The notes below the pieces were generated by a model that worked only from the letters and a program-made list of their open reading frames with translations, was not told where the DNA came from and ran no database searches. The position numbers and the translations under genes are program-made. From NCBI RefSeq assembly GCF_000264945.2, contig NZ_CP013070.1:806001-870000 (forward strand): 64,000 bases of DNA. The letters run 5' to 3'. The DNA comes from Sphingobium indicum B90A. GTDB taxonomy: Bacteria > Pseudomonadota > Alphaproteobacteria > Sphingomonadales > Sphingomonadaceae. Shown one piece after another: positions 28,985 to 38,000 of the stretch; position 1 is the stretch's first letter, and each line of letters begins with the position of its first letter.

Positions 28985-31900
28985 ATGGAAGATGAAGACG
29001 GCGAAAAGGAGATTCGCCGGGGCTGGCTCCGCTGGCTTGGCGTCGGCACGGGGTCGCTGGCGCTGGTCCTTGCCGCGCTGTGGACGCAACGCGCGCCCAT
29101 CGCCGAAAATTTCATCAGCCGCGAACTCAACCGTCGGGGCGTGCAGGGCAGCTACGACCTGGCGGACATCGGCCTGCGCACCCAGCGGATCGAGAATATC
29201 GTGCTGGGCGATCCCGCCCGTCCCGACCTGACGGCGCGCTGGGTGGAGGTGGACATCGCCTTCACCGGGCTGGCCCCGCAAGTGGCGGCGGTGCGGGCCG
29301 GCGGCGTCAGGATGCGGGGATCGCTGCGCAACGGCGTGCTGAACCTGGGGGAGGTCGACAAGTTCCGCGATCCGAAGTCCGCCGCGCCTTTCAGCTTGCC
29401 CGACATTCTGCTGGCGCTGAGCGATGCGCGGCTGCGGCTGGATACAGATGCCGGGGCTATCGGCATGCAGATTGACGGGCAGGGGAACCTGCGGTCGGGC
29501 TTCCGGGGCAGGCTGGCGGCGGCGATGCCCAATGCGGGCGGCAAGGGATGCGGCCTGGCAAATTTGCGGGCGATGCTGGACATCGCGATGCAGGATGGAC
29601 GCCCGCATCTCTCCGGCCCGCTGCGCGGCGAAGCGCTGGCCTGCCGCGATGCCGGCATCGCCATCGCGAAACCGGCCGCGGATGTGGATGTCCGACTCGG
29701 CAAGGCGCTGGATCGCTGGACCGGACGGGTCGACCTTATGGGCGAGGCGCTCAGGTCCGGCGGCATGGTTCTGGCGCGGCCTGCCGGGCGGATCGATTTC
29801 GACGGGACGGCCGATGCGACGGCCGGGCGAGCGCGAATCGGGGCGGCCGCCCTGTCGGCCGGCGGCGCGCTGGCCGGCCCCGCCGACTTTCGGGGGGCCT
29901 GGCATGCCGGCAGGGGCGATATGGGCCTGAAGGGTCGCCTGTCCGTCCGGCAATTGCGCTTCGCCGGGCGCGACCCCCTGGCCGCTGCGCGCGCATCGAC
30001 TGCCGGGACGCCCGTCGGCCCCTTGGCGGCGCGCCTCGCCGATGCGGTGCGGCGGGCGGGCGAGGACAATGTCCTGCAAACCGGCCTCGCCTTTGCGCAG
30101 CGGGGAAAGGGAGGCAGCCTGGCCCTGACCGATGCCCGATTTTCGGCGCGCAGCGGTGCGCGGATCGCCATTCCGGGAGGCGGCCGCGTGACGGTCGGCT
30201 GGCCGGGCAAGGGCGGACAGCCGGTCGACTGGGCGCTTGACGGGGCGATCACGACGGAGGGCGGCGGATTTCCCAGGGCGGCGCTGCGGCTGGCGCGTCG
30301 GCCGGGCGGAGGCCTGGGCGGACAATTGTTCGTTGAACCCTATGCGGCGGGCGATGCCAGGCTGTCGCTGGAGCCGGTGCGGTTCGTCGCGGGGCCGAAG
30401 GGCGATACGCGCTTTTCGACGCAGCTGCGGCTCGACGGGCCGCTTCCCGGCGGAAGGCTGCGCGGGCTGGCGGCGCCGGTCGAAGGGCAGATGAGCGCCG
30501 ACGGCGCATTGGCGATCAACTCGCGCTGCGTGCCGATCTCGCTGATCGAGGCGCGCTATGGCAATTTCTCGCTTGGGCGGACCCGGCAGACGCTGTGCCC
30601 CGTCGGGCGGTCGCTGCTGGCGGTCGGGCCGGGCGGCGTGCGCGGCGGCGCCGAAATCCGCAAGCTAGCACTGGCCGGGAAAAGCGGGGATAGCCCGATG
30701 CGCCTTTCCGCCGACAGCGCCCGCCTTGCCATGGGGCGGCAGGGCTTCGCGCTCGCCAATGCCGAACTGGCGATCGGGCCGCAGGATTCGCCGGTTCGGC
30801 TGAGCGCGGCGACGCTGACCGGAAAGGCGACGGCCAAGGGGCTGGGCGGCCGATTGACTGGCGCGGGCGGACGGATCGGGTCCGTGCCGCTGATCGTCGA
30901 AAATGGCGCGGGCGACTGGAGCTTCGCCGACGGCGCGCTGAAGCTGGCCGCCGAGATGACGGTGCGCGATGCGCAGGCGCCGGGCCGGTTCGAACCGCTG
31001 AACGTCCCCGACTTCGCGCTGACGCTGAAGGATTCGAGGATCGCCGCGACCGGATCGCTGCGGGCGCCGCGCAACGACGCGCTGGTCGCCCGTGCCGTGA
31101 TCGCGCACGATTTGGGCAGCGGGCGCGGCAAGGCGGATCTGGCGGTTCCGGGATTGTCCTTTGGTCCGGGTCTGCAGCCGGAGGATGTGACCCGCCTCGC
31201 CCTTGGCGTGGTGGCCAATGTGACCGCGCAGGTCAGCGGGGAAGGGCATATCCGCTGGAACGGAACGCATGTGACCAGCGACGGCCTGTTCCGGACCGAC
31301 AATGCCGCCCTGGCGGCGGCTTTCGGCCCGGTGGAGGGGCTGTCGGGCGAACTGCGCTTCACCGACCTGCTCGGCCTGGTCAGCGCGCCGGGGCAGGAAG
31401 TGCGGATGAGGTCGGTCAATCCGGGCGTGGAGGTTCGCGACGGCCATGTGCGCTATCGGCTGGAAGCGGGGCAGAAGGTGCGGATCGAAGGGGGCGGATG
31501 GCCCTTTTCCGGGGGGCAACTGGTCCTGCTGCCGACGACCATGGATTTCAGCGCCGATGTCGACCGATACATGACCTTCCGCGTCATCGGCCTGGACGCG
31601 GGCGCCTTCATCCAGGCGATGGACCTTAAGAATATTTCCGCCACGGGGACGTTCGACGGCATCATGCCTCTGATCTTTAACGCGCAGGGCGGGCGCGTGG
31701 CGGGCGGCGTGCTGACCGCGCGGCAGCAGGGCATGCCGCCGCTGATGATGCCGGAGGGCGTTCTGCCCACCATCCCCTGCGATCCGACGCGCCAGTCGGG
31801 GACGCTGTCCTATGTGGGGCCGGTGTCCAACGAGCAACTGGGCGCGATGGGCCGGCTGGCCTTCGATGCGCTCAAGAATCTCCAATATAAATGCCTTACC

Positions 31901-32218
31901 ATCCTGATGGACGGCGCGCTGGACGGCGAAATGGTGACGAACGTCGTCTTCAACGGCGTCAATCGAGGGCAGATCGGCGGGGCGCCGGCGGGGCTGGCGC
32001 GGAATTTCACCGGCCTTCCCTTCATCTTCAACGTGCGGATCGCCGCGCCTTTCCGGGGCCTCCTGGGAACGGCGCAATCCTTCATCGACCCATCGACCCT
32101 CATACAGAACAGCATAGGCGACCAGATGCAGGAGGCTATGCGGTCCAGGATGGGCCAACAGGGGGTTGCAGTTCAGCCTGCCGAAAGCGAAACTATGCGA
32201 AACGGGGAGCAGAAATGA
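28985..32218 (+). CDS. ydbH: YdbH-family AsmA-like intermembrane lipid transport protein
   Basis: A 1077-residue protein with one N-terminal membrane anchor (about 17-37) and a long periplasmic region rich in beta-strand repeats, as in AsmA-like proteins that bridge the periplasm and carry phospholipids. The C-terminal part (GVEVRDGHVRYRLEAGQ, GTFDGIMPLIF) is the conserved YdbH section. The next two genes are ynbE and ydbL, each overlapping by 4 bases, which is the E. coli partnership and makes the call firm. Residues between are poorly conserved and Gly/Ala-rich. Confidence 0.88.
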   Translation: MEDEDGEKEIRRGWLRWLGVGTGSLALVLAALWTQRAPIAENFISRELNRRGVQGSYDLADIGLRTQRIENIVLGDPARPDLTARWVEVDIAFTGLAPQVAAVRAGGVRMRGSLRNGVLNLGEVDKFRDPKSAAPFSLPDILLALSDARLRLDTDAGAIGMQIDGQGNLRSGFRGRLAAAMPNAGGKGCGLANLRAMLDIAMQDGRPHLSGPLRGEALACRDAGIAIAKPAADVDVRLGKALDRWTGRVDLMGEALRSGGMVLARPAGRIDFDGTADATAGRARIGAAALSAGGALAGPADFRGAWHAGRGDMGLKGRLSVRQLRFAGRDPLAAARASTAGTPVGPLAARLADAVRRAGEDNVLQTGLAFAQRGKGGSLALTDARFSARSGARIAIPGGGRVTVGWPGKGGQPVDWALDGAITTEGGGFPRAALRLARRPGGGLGGQLFVEPYAAGDARLSLEPVRFVAGPKGDTRFSTQLRLDGPLPGGRLRGLAAPVEGQMSADGALAINSRCVPISLIEARYGNFSLGRTRQTLCPVGRSLLAVGPGGVRGGAEIRKLALAGKSGDSPMRLSADSARLAMGRQGFALANAELAIGPQDSPVRLSAATLTGKATAKGLGGRLTGAGGRIGSVPLIVENGAGDWSFADGALKLAAEMTVRDAQAPGRFEPLNVPDFALTLKDSRIAATGSLRAPRNDALVARAVIAHDLGSGRGKADLAVPGLSFGPGLQPEDVTRLALGVVANVTAQVSGEGHIRWNGTHVTSDGLFRTDNAALAAAFGPVEGLSGELRFTDLLGLVSAPGQEVRMRSVNPGVEVRDGHVRYRLEAGQKVRIEGGGWPFSGGQLVLLPTTMDFSADVDRYMTFRVIGLDAGAFIQAMDLKNISATGTFDGIMPLIFNAQGGRVAGGVLTARQQGMPPLMMPEGVLPTIPCDPTRQSGTLSYVGPVSNEQLGAMGRLAFDALKNLQYKCLTILMDGALDGEMVTNVVFNGVNRGQIGGAPAGLARNFTGLPFIFNVRIAAPFRGLLGTAQSFIDPSTLIQNSIGDQMQEAMRSRMGQQGVAVQPAESETMRNGEQK

Positions 32219-32403
32219 AGAAGCGAACGATCATCGCGGCGGGCTTCGCCGGTTTGGCCCTGGGGGGCTGCATCCAGGTGAAGGCGCCCGACAAGCCCAT
32301 AGAGATCAACCTCAATGTGAAGGTGCAGCAGGAAGTCGTCGTCCGCCTGCAACGCGACGCGCAGGATTTGATCCAGAATAATCCGGAGTTGTTCCCGCAA
32401 TGA
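32215..32403 (+). CDS. ynbE: YnbE-like lipoprotein
   Basis: A 62-residue lipoprotein with lipobox ALGGC, then IQVKAPDKPIEINLNVKVQQEVVVRL, the YnbE signature. In E. coli YnbE forms an outer-membrane multimer that joins YdbH to complete the intermembrane bridge. It overlaps ydbH and ydbL by 4 bases each. Confidence 0.88.
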   Translation: MKKRTIIAAGFAGLALGGCIQVKAPDKPIEINLNVKVQQEVVVRLQRDAQDLIQNNPELFPQ

Positions 32404-32801
32404 CACGCAAATTCTTGATGATCGCCGCGTCGGCCGCGGTGGCGCTGGCGACCGGCCTGGTCATGACCTCCCCCGCGCGGGCGCAGTCCGGCGCCGTCGC
32501 CGCCGCCATGAGCGCGGGGACGGTGGGCGAGCAGGCCGACGGCTATCTCGGCATTGCCGGATCGGTCAGCGACGCGGTGCGGCAGGAGGTCGAGTCGATC
32601 AACATCAAGCGCAGGGCCGCCTATACCGACCTTGCCGGCAAGCGCGGCGTGACGGTGCAGGATGTCGCGGCGGCGACGGGATGCCAGACGCTCAGCAGCC
32701 GGGTGAAGCCCGGCCAGGTCTATCGCATCGGCGCCGGCGCGTGGCAGACCAAGGGCGCCGGCCCCATCGCGCTGCCGGGCTATTGCGCCACGGCCGGCTG
32801 A
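32400..32801 (+). CDS. ydbL: YdbL-like periplasmic protein (DUF1318)
   Basis: A 133-residue secreted protein with a signal peptide (cleavage after ARA near residue 29) and the DUF1318 pattern VRQEVESINIKRRAAYTDLAGKRG and VAAATGCQTL. In E. coli YdbL modulates YdbH-YnbE assembly. It is the last gene of the operon. Confidence 0.87.
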   Translation: MTRKFLMIAASAAVALATGLVMTSPARAQSGAVAAAMSAGTVGEQADGYLGIAGSVSDAVRQEVESINIKRRAAYTDLAGKRGVTVQDVAAATGCQTLSSRVKPGQVYRIGAGAWQTKGAGPIALPGYCATAG

Positions 32802-32882
32802 TTTGCCAAGGGTCGCCCGGCCGCGCTAGTGGACTTTGGACCCAGCTTCGTTCGGGCGGGAAAATCTCCTGCCCAACGACGG

Positions 32883-32911
32883 TTGACACTCCCCAAAGCC
32901 CTTTCTAAACG
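32883..32911 (+). promoter_or_regulatory. Putative promoter of the F0 ATP synthase operon
   Basis: TTGACA, 17 bases, TAAACG, about 80 bases before the atpI start, in the 189-base gap after ydbL. The -35 box is a perfect consensus. Confidence 0.6.
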
Positions 32912-32990
32912 GGCCGCGCCTTGACGGGTGCAGCCGTAACCGCCATGCCGCCTGACGTTGGCTTCTAAAGCCTGGACGGAGGGATGCGGC

Positions 32991-33311
32991 ATGGCAGCGG
33001 ATGCACCGGGGCAGGACCCGGCGGGGGAGGATGCGCGGATCGCTTCTTTGGAGGAGCGGATCGCACAGGCCGAACAAGCCGAAAAGGTCAGACAGGGGAC
33101 ACAGGTGCAGCAGGCGGACGATGGGTCGCGCCTGGGCAACAGGGTTCTCGCGGAGCTGATCGGCGGTCTTGCCGGCGGTGCCGTGGTTGGTGGGACTTTG
33201 GACTACTTCCTGCGGACATCCCCTTGGCTCCTGTTGGCATTCCTCGGTCTTGGGATCGTGGCGGCGTTCAGGAACATCATCAGATTGACGACGACGAAGC
33301 GTCCCGACTGA
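32991..33311 (+). CDS. atpI: F0F1 ATP synthase assembly protein, AtpI/AtpZ family
   Basis: A 106-residue membrane protein with a charged N-terminal coiled segment and two helices (ELIGGLAGGAVVGGTLDYFL; PWLLLAFLGLGIVAAFRNI). Family members assist c-ring assembly. The ATG at 32991 is used, with GGAGGG upstream. It heads the atpI-B-E-F'-F operon. Confidence 0.88.
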   Translation: MAADAPGQDPAGEDARIASLEERIAQAEQAEKVRQGTQVQQADDGSRLGNRVLAELIGGLAGGAVVGGTLDYFLRTSPWLLLAFLGLGIVAAFRNIIRLTTTKRPD

Positions 33312-33362
33312 CAGGGACGCTTTTATCTTGGTCCGAAGGTTTAGGCGTTACAGGGGTCCAGC

Positions 33363-34148
33363 GTGGCAGAATCCGGCAAAATCGATCCGATGCACCAGTT
33401 TGCGATCGAACCGCTGTTCGGTACGGACCATCTGTCGATCGGCGGCTTCAACATCGCCTTCACCAACAGCGCCCTCTATATGGTGGCCGCCGCTGTCGTG
33501 CTGTGGATCTTCGTCGTCGGCGGCATGAAGCGGGAACTGGTCCCCGGCCGCTGGCAGATGGCGGTCGAATATATGACCGGCTTCATCAAGAGCCTGCTGA
33601 TCGCCAATGTGGGCGAAGGCGGCAAGAAGTATATTCCCTATGTCTTCTCGCTGTTCATGTTCATCCTGCTGGCGAACCTGCTCGGCCTGCTGCCGCTGGG
33701 CCTGGTCGGCCTGCACCCCTTCACCTTCACCAGCCATTTCACGGCGACCGGCGTGCTCGCGATCATGAGCTTCGCGATCGTGCTGGCGGTGGGCTTCTAC
33801 AAGCATGGCCTGCACTTCTTCTCGCTGTTCGTGCCGCACGGCACTCCGTTGCCGATGATCCCGGTCATTTTCCCGATCGAGCTGATCTCCTTCATGGTGC
33901 GCCCGTTCAGCCTGGGGCTGCGACTGTTCGTCGCGATGACCGCCGGCCACGTGCTGCTGAAGGTGCTGGCGGGCTTCGTCATCAACGCATCGAATGCGGG
34001 CGTCGGTTACGGCCTGACCGTCGGCAGCGCCAGCTTCATCCTGATGATCGGCATCAGCGCCCTGGAAGTGCTGGTCGCGGTGATCCAGGCCTATGTGTTC
34101 GCGCTGCTGACCTCGGTCTACATCAACGATGCCGAGAACTTGCACTGA
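33363..34148 (+). CDS. atpB: ATP synthase F0 subunit a
   Basis: A 261-residue membrane subunit forming the proton half-channels. It has six or so helices and the essential Arg in PFSLGLRLFVAMTAGH, with the C-terminal QAYVFALLTSVYINDA. GTG at 33363 with GGGG upstream is preferred; an ATG nine codons in is the alternative. Confidence 0.95.
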   Translation: MAESGKIDPMHQFAIEPLFGTDHLSIGGFNIAFTNSALYMVAAAVVLWIFVVGGMKRELVPGRWQMAVEYMTGFIKSLLIANVGEGGKKYIPYVFSLFMFILLANLLGLLPLGLVGLHPFTFTSHFTATGVLAIMSFAIVLAVGFYKHGLHFFSLFVPHGTPLPMIPVIFPIELISFMVRPFSLGLRLFVAMTAGHVLLKVLAGFVINASNAGVGYGLTVGSASFILMIGISALEVLVAVIQAYVFALLTSVYINDAENLH

Positions 34149-34201
34149 TTTTCCGTCATTACCTCAACGTTCGAATAGAATTTAGAAAAGGAGTTTAGAA
34201 C

Positions 34202-34429
34202 ATGGACGCAGAAGCCGCAAAGCTGCTCGGTGCTGGCCTGGCCGCCATCGGTGCGGGCATCGCCGCCCTCGGTGTGGGCAACGTCTTCAGCTCGTTCCTC
34301 GAAGGCGCGCTGCGCAACCCCGGCGCCGCCGACGGTCAGCAGGGCCGCCTGTTCATCGGTTTCGCCGCCGCGGAACTTCTGGGTCTGCTGGCGTTCGTCA
34401 TCGCCATGATCCTGGTGTTCGTGGCCTGA
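34202..34429 (+). CDS. atpE: ATP synthase F0 subunit c
   Basis: A 75-residue hairpin of two helices. The ion-binding carboxylate is Glu58 (GFAAAELLGLLAF), and the loop is RNPGAADGQ. The residues around Glu58 fit H+ rather than Na+ coupling. GGAG lies 8 bases before ATG. It is followed by a strong hairpin (34446-34476). Confidence 0.96.
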   Translation: MDAEAAKLLGAGLAAIGAGIAALGVGNVFSSFLEGALRNPGAADGQQGRLFIGFAAAELLGLLAFVIAMILVFVA

Positions 34430-34445
34430 ACAGCCGCTTTGGGGC

Positions 34446-34476
34446 GGGCATGGATGACTCCATGTCATCCATGCCC
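34446..34476 (+). promoter_or_regulatory. Intercistronic hairpin after atpE
   Basis: A perfect 13-bp stem, GGGCATGGATGAC with GTCATCCATGCCC, and a 5-base loop TCCAT. No U-run follows, so it is not a classic terminator; it more likely protects or defines the 3' end of atpE mRNA and so sets the high c-subunit ratio. Confidence 0.75.
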
Positions 34477-34517
34477 GTTCCCTGATTGACCGCGCCCCGA
34501 TCGGACGGACCCGAAAA

Positions 34518-35012
34518 ATGCCTCAAATCGCGCAAATTGCCGAAACCTATTCATCGCAGATCTTCTGGCTGCTGCTGACCTTCGGTTTCGTTTTCTTCGT
34601 CATCGGCCTCGGCATGGTGCCGAAGGTTCAGGCGACGGCCGATGCGCGCGACGCGAAGATCACCGGCGATCTGGATGCCGCCAAGGCGGCTTTCGCCCGC
34701 GCTGACGAGGCGGAGGCCGACTATCGCGCCCGCGATGCCGAAAGCCGCGCCGTCGCCCAGGCAAGCCTGGCCAAGGCGAAGGCAGAGGCGGCCAAGGCTT
34801 CCGAAGCCCGGCTGGCAGCCGCCGATGCGGACATCGCAAGCCGGATCGCCGCGGCCGAAGCCCGCATCAAGGCTGCAACCGACGCAGCCATGGCAGAGAT
34901 TGAAACCGTTGCCGCTGACGCAGCGCGCGACATGGTGGCTCGCATTTCCGGCGTCAACGCCTCGGAAGATGCAGCCCGCAACGCAGTAAAGGCGGCACTG
35001 GCCCATGGCTGA
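34518..35012 (+). CDS. atpF': ATP synthase F0 subunit b' (first b-type gene)
   Basis: A 164-residue stalk subunit: one N-terminal helix (IFWLLLTFGFVFFVIGL) followed by a long Ala-rich helix that forms the peripheral stalk. The short head and its place directly after atpE match b' of alphaproteobacteria. It overlaps the next gene by 8 bases. Confidence 0.9.
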   Translation: MPQIAQIAETYSSQIFWLLLTFGFVFFVIGLGMVPKVQATADARDAKITGDLDAAKAAFARADEAEADYRARDAESRAVAQASLAKAKAEAAKASEARLAAADADIASRIAAAEARIKAATDAAMAEIETVAADAARDMVARISGVNASEDAARNAVKAALAHG

Positions 35013-35631
35013 GGCAGCACAGCATAAAGCTGGAGAGCAGGGTGGGGCGGAAGCCCCGCACCTAAACGAGGCGATCCATGCCGAGGGGATGGAGCCGGTC
35101 GGCACCGTCGCCCATGAAGGCGTGGCTCCGCATACCGACCCGAAGGCCGTCGGCATGGACGCCACGGCCTGGGTCAGCCTGGCGATGGCGGTGTTCATCC
35201 TGATCCTGCTGGTCAAGAAGGTGCCCGGCCTGATCGGCGGCGCGCTGGACGGCCGGATCGCCCAGATCAAGGCGCAGTTGGAGGAAGCCTCCAAGCTGCG
35301 CGCCGAAGCCGAAGCGCTCAAGGCCGAATATGAAGCCAGGCTGGCCGCCGCCGCCGGCGAGGCTGAGACGATGCGCAAGTCGGCCGAGCATGAGGCGGCC
35401 ACGCTGCTGGAGGATGCGAAGGCCAATGCGGCCGCTCTCGTCTCGCGCCGTCAGAAGATGGCGGAGGACAAGATTGGCGCGGCCGAGCGCGCGGCCATCG
35501 CCGACATCCGGACGAAAGCCGTGCGCGCCGCCACCGGCGCCGCCGCGTCGCTGATCGCGCAGGGGCATGACGCCAAGGCCGATAAGCTGCTGGTCGACGA
35601 CGCGATCAAGGGGCTTGGCCCCAGCGTCTGA
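35005..35631 (+). CDS. atpF: ATP synthase F0 subunit b (second b-type gene)
   Basis: A 208-residue stalk subunit with an extended ~50-residue N-terminal tail, a membrane helix (WVSLAMAVFILILLVKKVPG) and a long charged Ala-rich helix. With b' it forms a heterodimeric stalk. A strong terminator follows, so this operon ends here; F1 genes are elsewhere. Confidence 0.92.
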   Translation: MAEAAQHKAGEQGGAEAPHLNEAIHAEGMEPVGTVAHEGVAPHTDPKAVGMDATAWVSLAMAVFILILLVKKVPGLIGGALDGRIAQIKAQLEEASKLRAEAEALKAEYEARLAAAAGEAETMRKSAEHEAATLLEDAKANAAALVSRRQKMAEDKIGAAERAAIADIRTKAVRAATGAAASLIAQGHDAKADKLLVDDAIKGLGPSV

Positions 35632-35654
35632 GCCTGTTCCAGGGGTGGAAAAAA

Positions 35655-35687
35655 GGGCCGGTGCGGATCGTCGCGCCGGCCTTTTTG
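35655..35687 (+). terminator. Intrinsic terminator of the atp operon
   Basis: GGCCGGTGCG...CGCGCCGGCC stem (one G-U pair) followed by TTTTTG, 25 bases after the atpF stop. Confidence 0.85.
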
Positions 35688-35736
35688 TTTGTCTGGTCGT
35701 GTGGGCGTTTGTGGTTTGGGTGGGCCATTAGCGGCC

Positions 35737-35878
35737 CCTAAATCCTCCCTACGCGAAGCGTGGGGAGGGGGACCATGCGAAGCATGGTGGAGGGGAAATT
35801 CGGAGGTCGTGCCCCATCCCCTCCACCACCGCTTTCAGCGGCGGTCCCCCTCCCCATCAAAGATGGGGAGGGATAGGA
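35737..35878. repeat. Large compound palindrome, family iv
   Basis: About 142 bases forming a long inverted repeat: TCCTCCC and GGGGACC blocks on one side and their complements on the other, with four small internal hairpins (ACGC/GCGT, ATGC/GCAT, CCGC/GCGG, ATC/GAT). It lies between atpF and uvrC. The rest of the 35632-35966 gap shows the atp terminator and no gene. It has no second copy in this window. Confidence 0.75.
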
Positions 35879-35966
35879 GAGGTCCGCTCTCCACCCGACC
35901 CCCCTATTTTGCCATGCCGTCCGCCGGCGCCATTGCGATCCTCGCCGGGCCCGCTATTTCTGCCGC

Positions 35967-37880
35967 ATGTCCGGCCCGCAATCTCCCGATCGTTTCCATG
36001 AAGACAAGGCGGCCTTCACCGTCACCGGCAGCCAGCCCGACATGGAGGCGGGCGTGGAGGCGATCCGCACCACGCTCAAGGCCCTGCCGACGCGCCCCGG
36101 CGTCTATCGCATGCAGGATGCGCGAGGGGACGTGCTCTATGTCGGCAAGGCGCGGGCGCTGCGCAACCGCGTGACCAGCTATACCCAGGTCGACCGCCTG
36201 CCCAAGCGGCTCCAGCGCATGGTCGCCCAGACCCGTTCCATGACGATCGTCACCACCAACAGCGAGGCGGAGGCGCTGTTGCTGGAGGCGCAGCTCATCA
36301 AGCGTTTCCGCCCGCCCTATAATGTCCTGCTGCGCGACGACAAGAGCTTCCCCTTCATCCTGCTGCGCGAGGATCATGACTTTCCCCGCGTCCAGAAGCA
36401 TCGCGGCGCGCGCAAATATAAGGGTCGCTATTACGGCCCCTTCGCCAGCGCCGGATCGGTGACGCGGACCATCAACGCGCTGCAAAAGCTGTTCCTGCTC
36501 AGAAGCTGCACCGACAGTTTCTTCGCCAATCGCTCGCGGCCCTGCCTGCTCTATCAGATCCGCCGCTGTTCCGCGCCTTGCGTGGGCAGGATCGACGACG
36601 CCGCCTATGGCGAACTGGTGAAGGATGCGCAGGATTTCCTGGGCGGCAAGTCGACCGCCGTGCAGAAGAAACTGGGGGAGGCGATGCAGGCGGCATCCGA
36701 CGCCATGGATTTCGAGCAGGCGGCTGTGCTGCGAGACCGGCTGAAGGCGCTGACCTTCATCCAGGGCAGCCAGGCGATCAATGCCGAAGGGCTGGGCGAT
36801 GCGGACATCTTCGCGCTCGCGGCCAGGGGCGGTGCGATGTGCATCCAGGCCTTCTTCATCCGGGGGGGGCAGAATTGGGGCCATCGCAGCTTCTTCCCCG
36901 TCCACACCGCCGAAGTGGCGGAGGATGAGGTGCTGGCCAGCTTCATGGCGCAATTCTACGAGGAGGTGCCGCCGCCCAAGCTGATCCTTGCCGATCGCGC
37001 GCCGGCGGAATGCGAACTGATGGCGCAGGCGCTCACCGAACGCATCGGCTCCAGGGTCCGGATAGAGGTGCCGCAGCGCGGCGAGCGCACCCGCCTGATC
37101 AAACAGGCGCAGCGCAATGCCGTGGAGGCGCTCGACCGCCGCCTCGCTGAAACCACCACCCAGGCCAAGGTGCTGGAGGAGATGGTGGAGGCGTTCGGCC
37201 TGGAGGGCGTGCCCGACCGGATAGAGATATACGACAACAGCCATATCCAGGGCAGCCATGCGCTGGGCGCCATGGTGGTCGCGGGGCCGGAGGGTTTCCG
37301 CAAGAACGCCTATCGCAAGTTCAACATGAAGAACCCCGCAACCTCCCAGGACGATTTCGCGATGATGCGCGAGATGTTCGAGCGACGCTTCGGCAGGGCG
37401 GCGCGGGAGGACCCGGATCGCGACAGCGGCGAATGGCCGGACCTGGTGCTGATCGACGGCGGCAAGGGGCAATTGTCCGCCGCCCGCGCCATATTGGAAG
37501 ATATGGGCATAGAGGATGTCTGCATGATCGGCATCGCCAAGGGGCCGCACCATGGGCGCGAAGGGCGGGAGGTCTTCCACATGCCTGACGGGCGGGAGAT
37601 CAGTTTCCCGCTCAACCATCCCGTGCTCTTCTACCTCCAGCGCCTGCGGGACGAGGCGCACCGCTTTGCCATCGGCGCGCACCGGCAGAAGCGCAGCAAG
37701 GCGATCACCGTCAGTTCGCTCGACGAGGTGCCGGGCATCGGCCCGTCCCGCAAGAAGGCGCTGCTGATGCACTTCGGAACCGCCAAGGCGGTGAAAAGCG
37801 CGGCGCTGGAAGACCTGCTGAAGGCGCCGGGCGTTTCCAAGGCTGTGGCGCAGCAGGTCTATGACTATTTCCACGGCTGA
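35967..37880 (+). CDS. uvrC: UvrABC excinuclease subunit C
   Basis: It makes both incisions around a bulky lesion in nucleotide excision repair. It is 637 residues. Order: GIY-YIG nuclease (PGVYRMQDARGDVLYVGKA, about 44-62), a Cys-rich segment (CLLYQIRRCSAPC), UVR domain (AMDFEQAAVLRDRLKAL, about 245), RNase H-like C-terminal nuclease (DNSHIQGSHALGAMVV) and tandem helix-hairpin-helix (VPGIGPSRKKALL) at the end. Confidence 0.96.
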   Translation: MSGPQSPDRFHEDKAAFTVTGSQPDMEAGVEAIRTTLKALPTRPGVYRMQDARGDVLYVGKARALRNRVTSYTQVDRLPKRLQRMVAQTRSMTIVTTNSEAEALLLEAQLIKRFRPPYNVLLRDDKSFPFILLREDHDFPRVQKHRGARKYKGRYYGPFASAGSVTRTINALQKLFLLRSCTDSFFANRSRPCLLYQIRRCSAPCVGRIDDAAYGELVKDAQDFLGGKSTAVQKKLGEAMQAASDAMDFEQAAVLRDRLKALTFIQGSQAINAEGLGDADIFALAARGGAMCIQAFFIRGGQNWGHRSFFPVHTAEVAEDEVLASFMAQFYEEVPPPKLILADRAPAECELMAQALTERIGSRVRIEVPQRGERTRLIKQAQRNAVEALDRRLAETTTQAKVLEEMVEAFGLEGVPDRIEIYDNSHIQGSHALGAMVVAGPEGFRKNAYRKFNMKNPATSQDDFAMMREMFERRFGRAAREDPDRDSGEWPDLVLIDGGKGQLSAARAILEDMGIEDVCMIGIAKGPHHGREGREVFHMPDGREISFPLNHPVLFYLQRLRDEAHRFAIGAHRQKRSKAITVSSLDEVPGIGPSRKKALLMHFGTAKAVKSAALEDLLKAPGVSKAVAQQVYDYFHG

Positions 37881-38000
37881 TCGGTCTCAGGGCATTCCCT
37901 GCGACGAACGGAGCCATCCCCGTTTGACCATCGCCATTTGACCGGGGCATGATTTCCTTTCCATAAGGAGCGGCCCGCCAGACAATATGCATCGGGCCGG

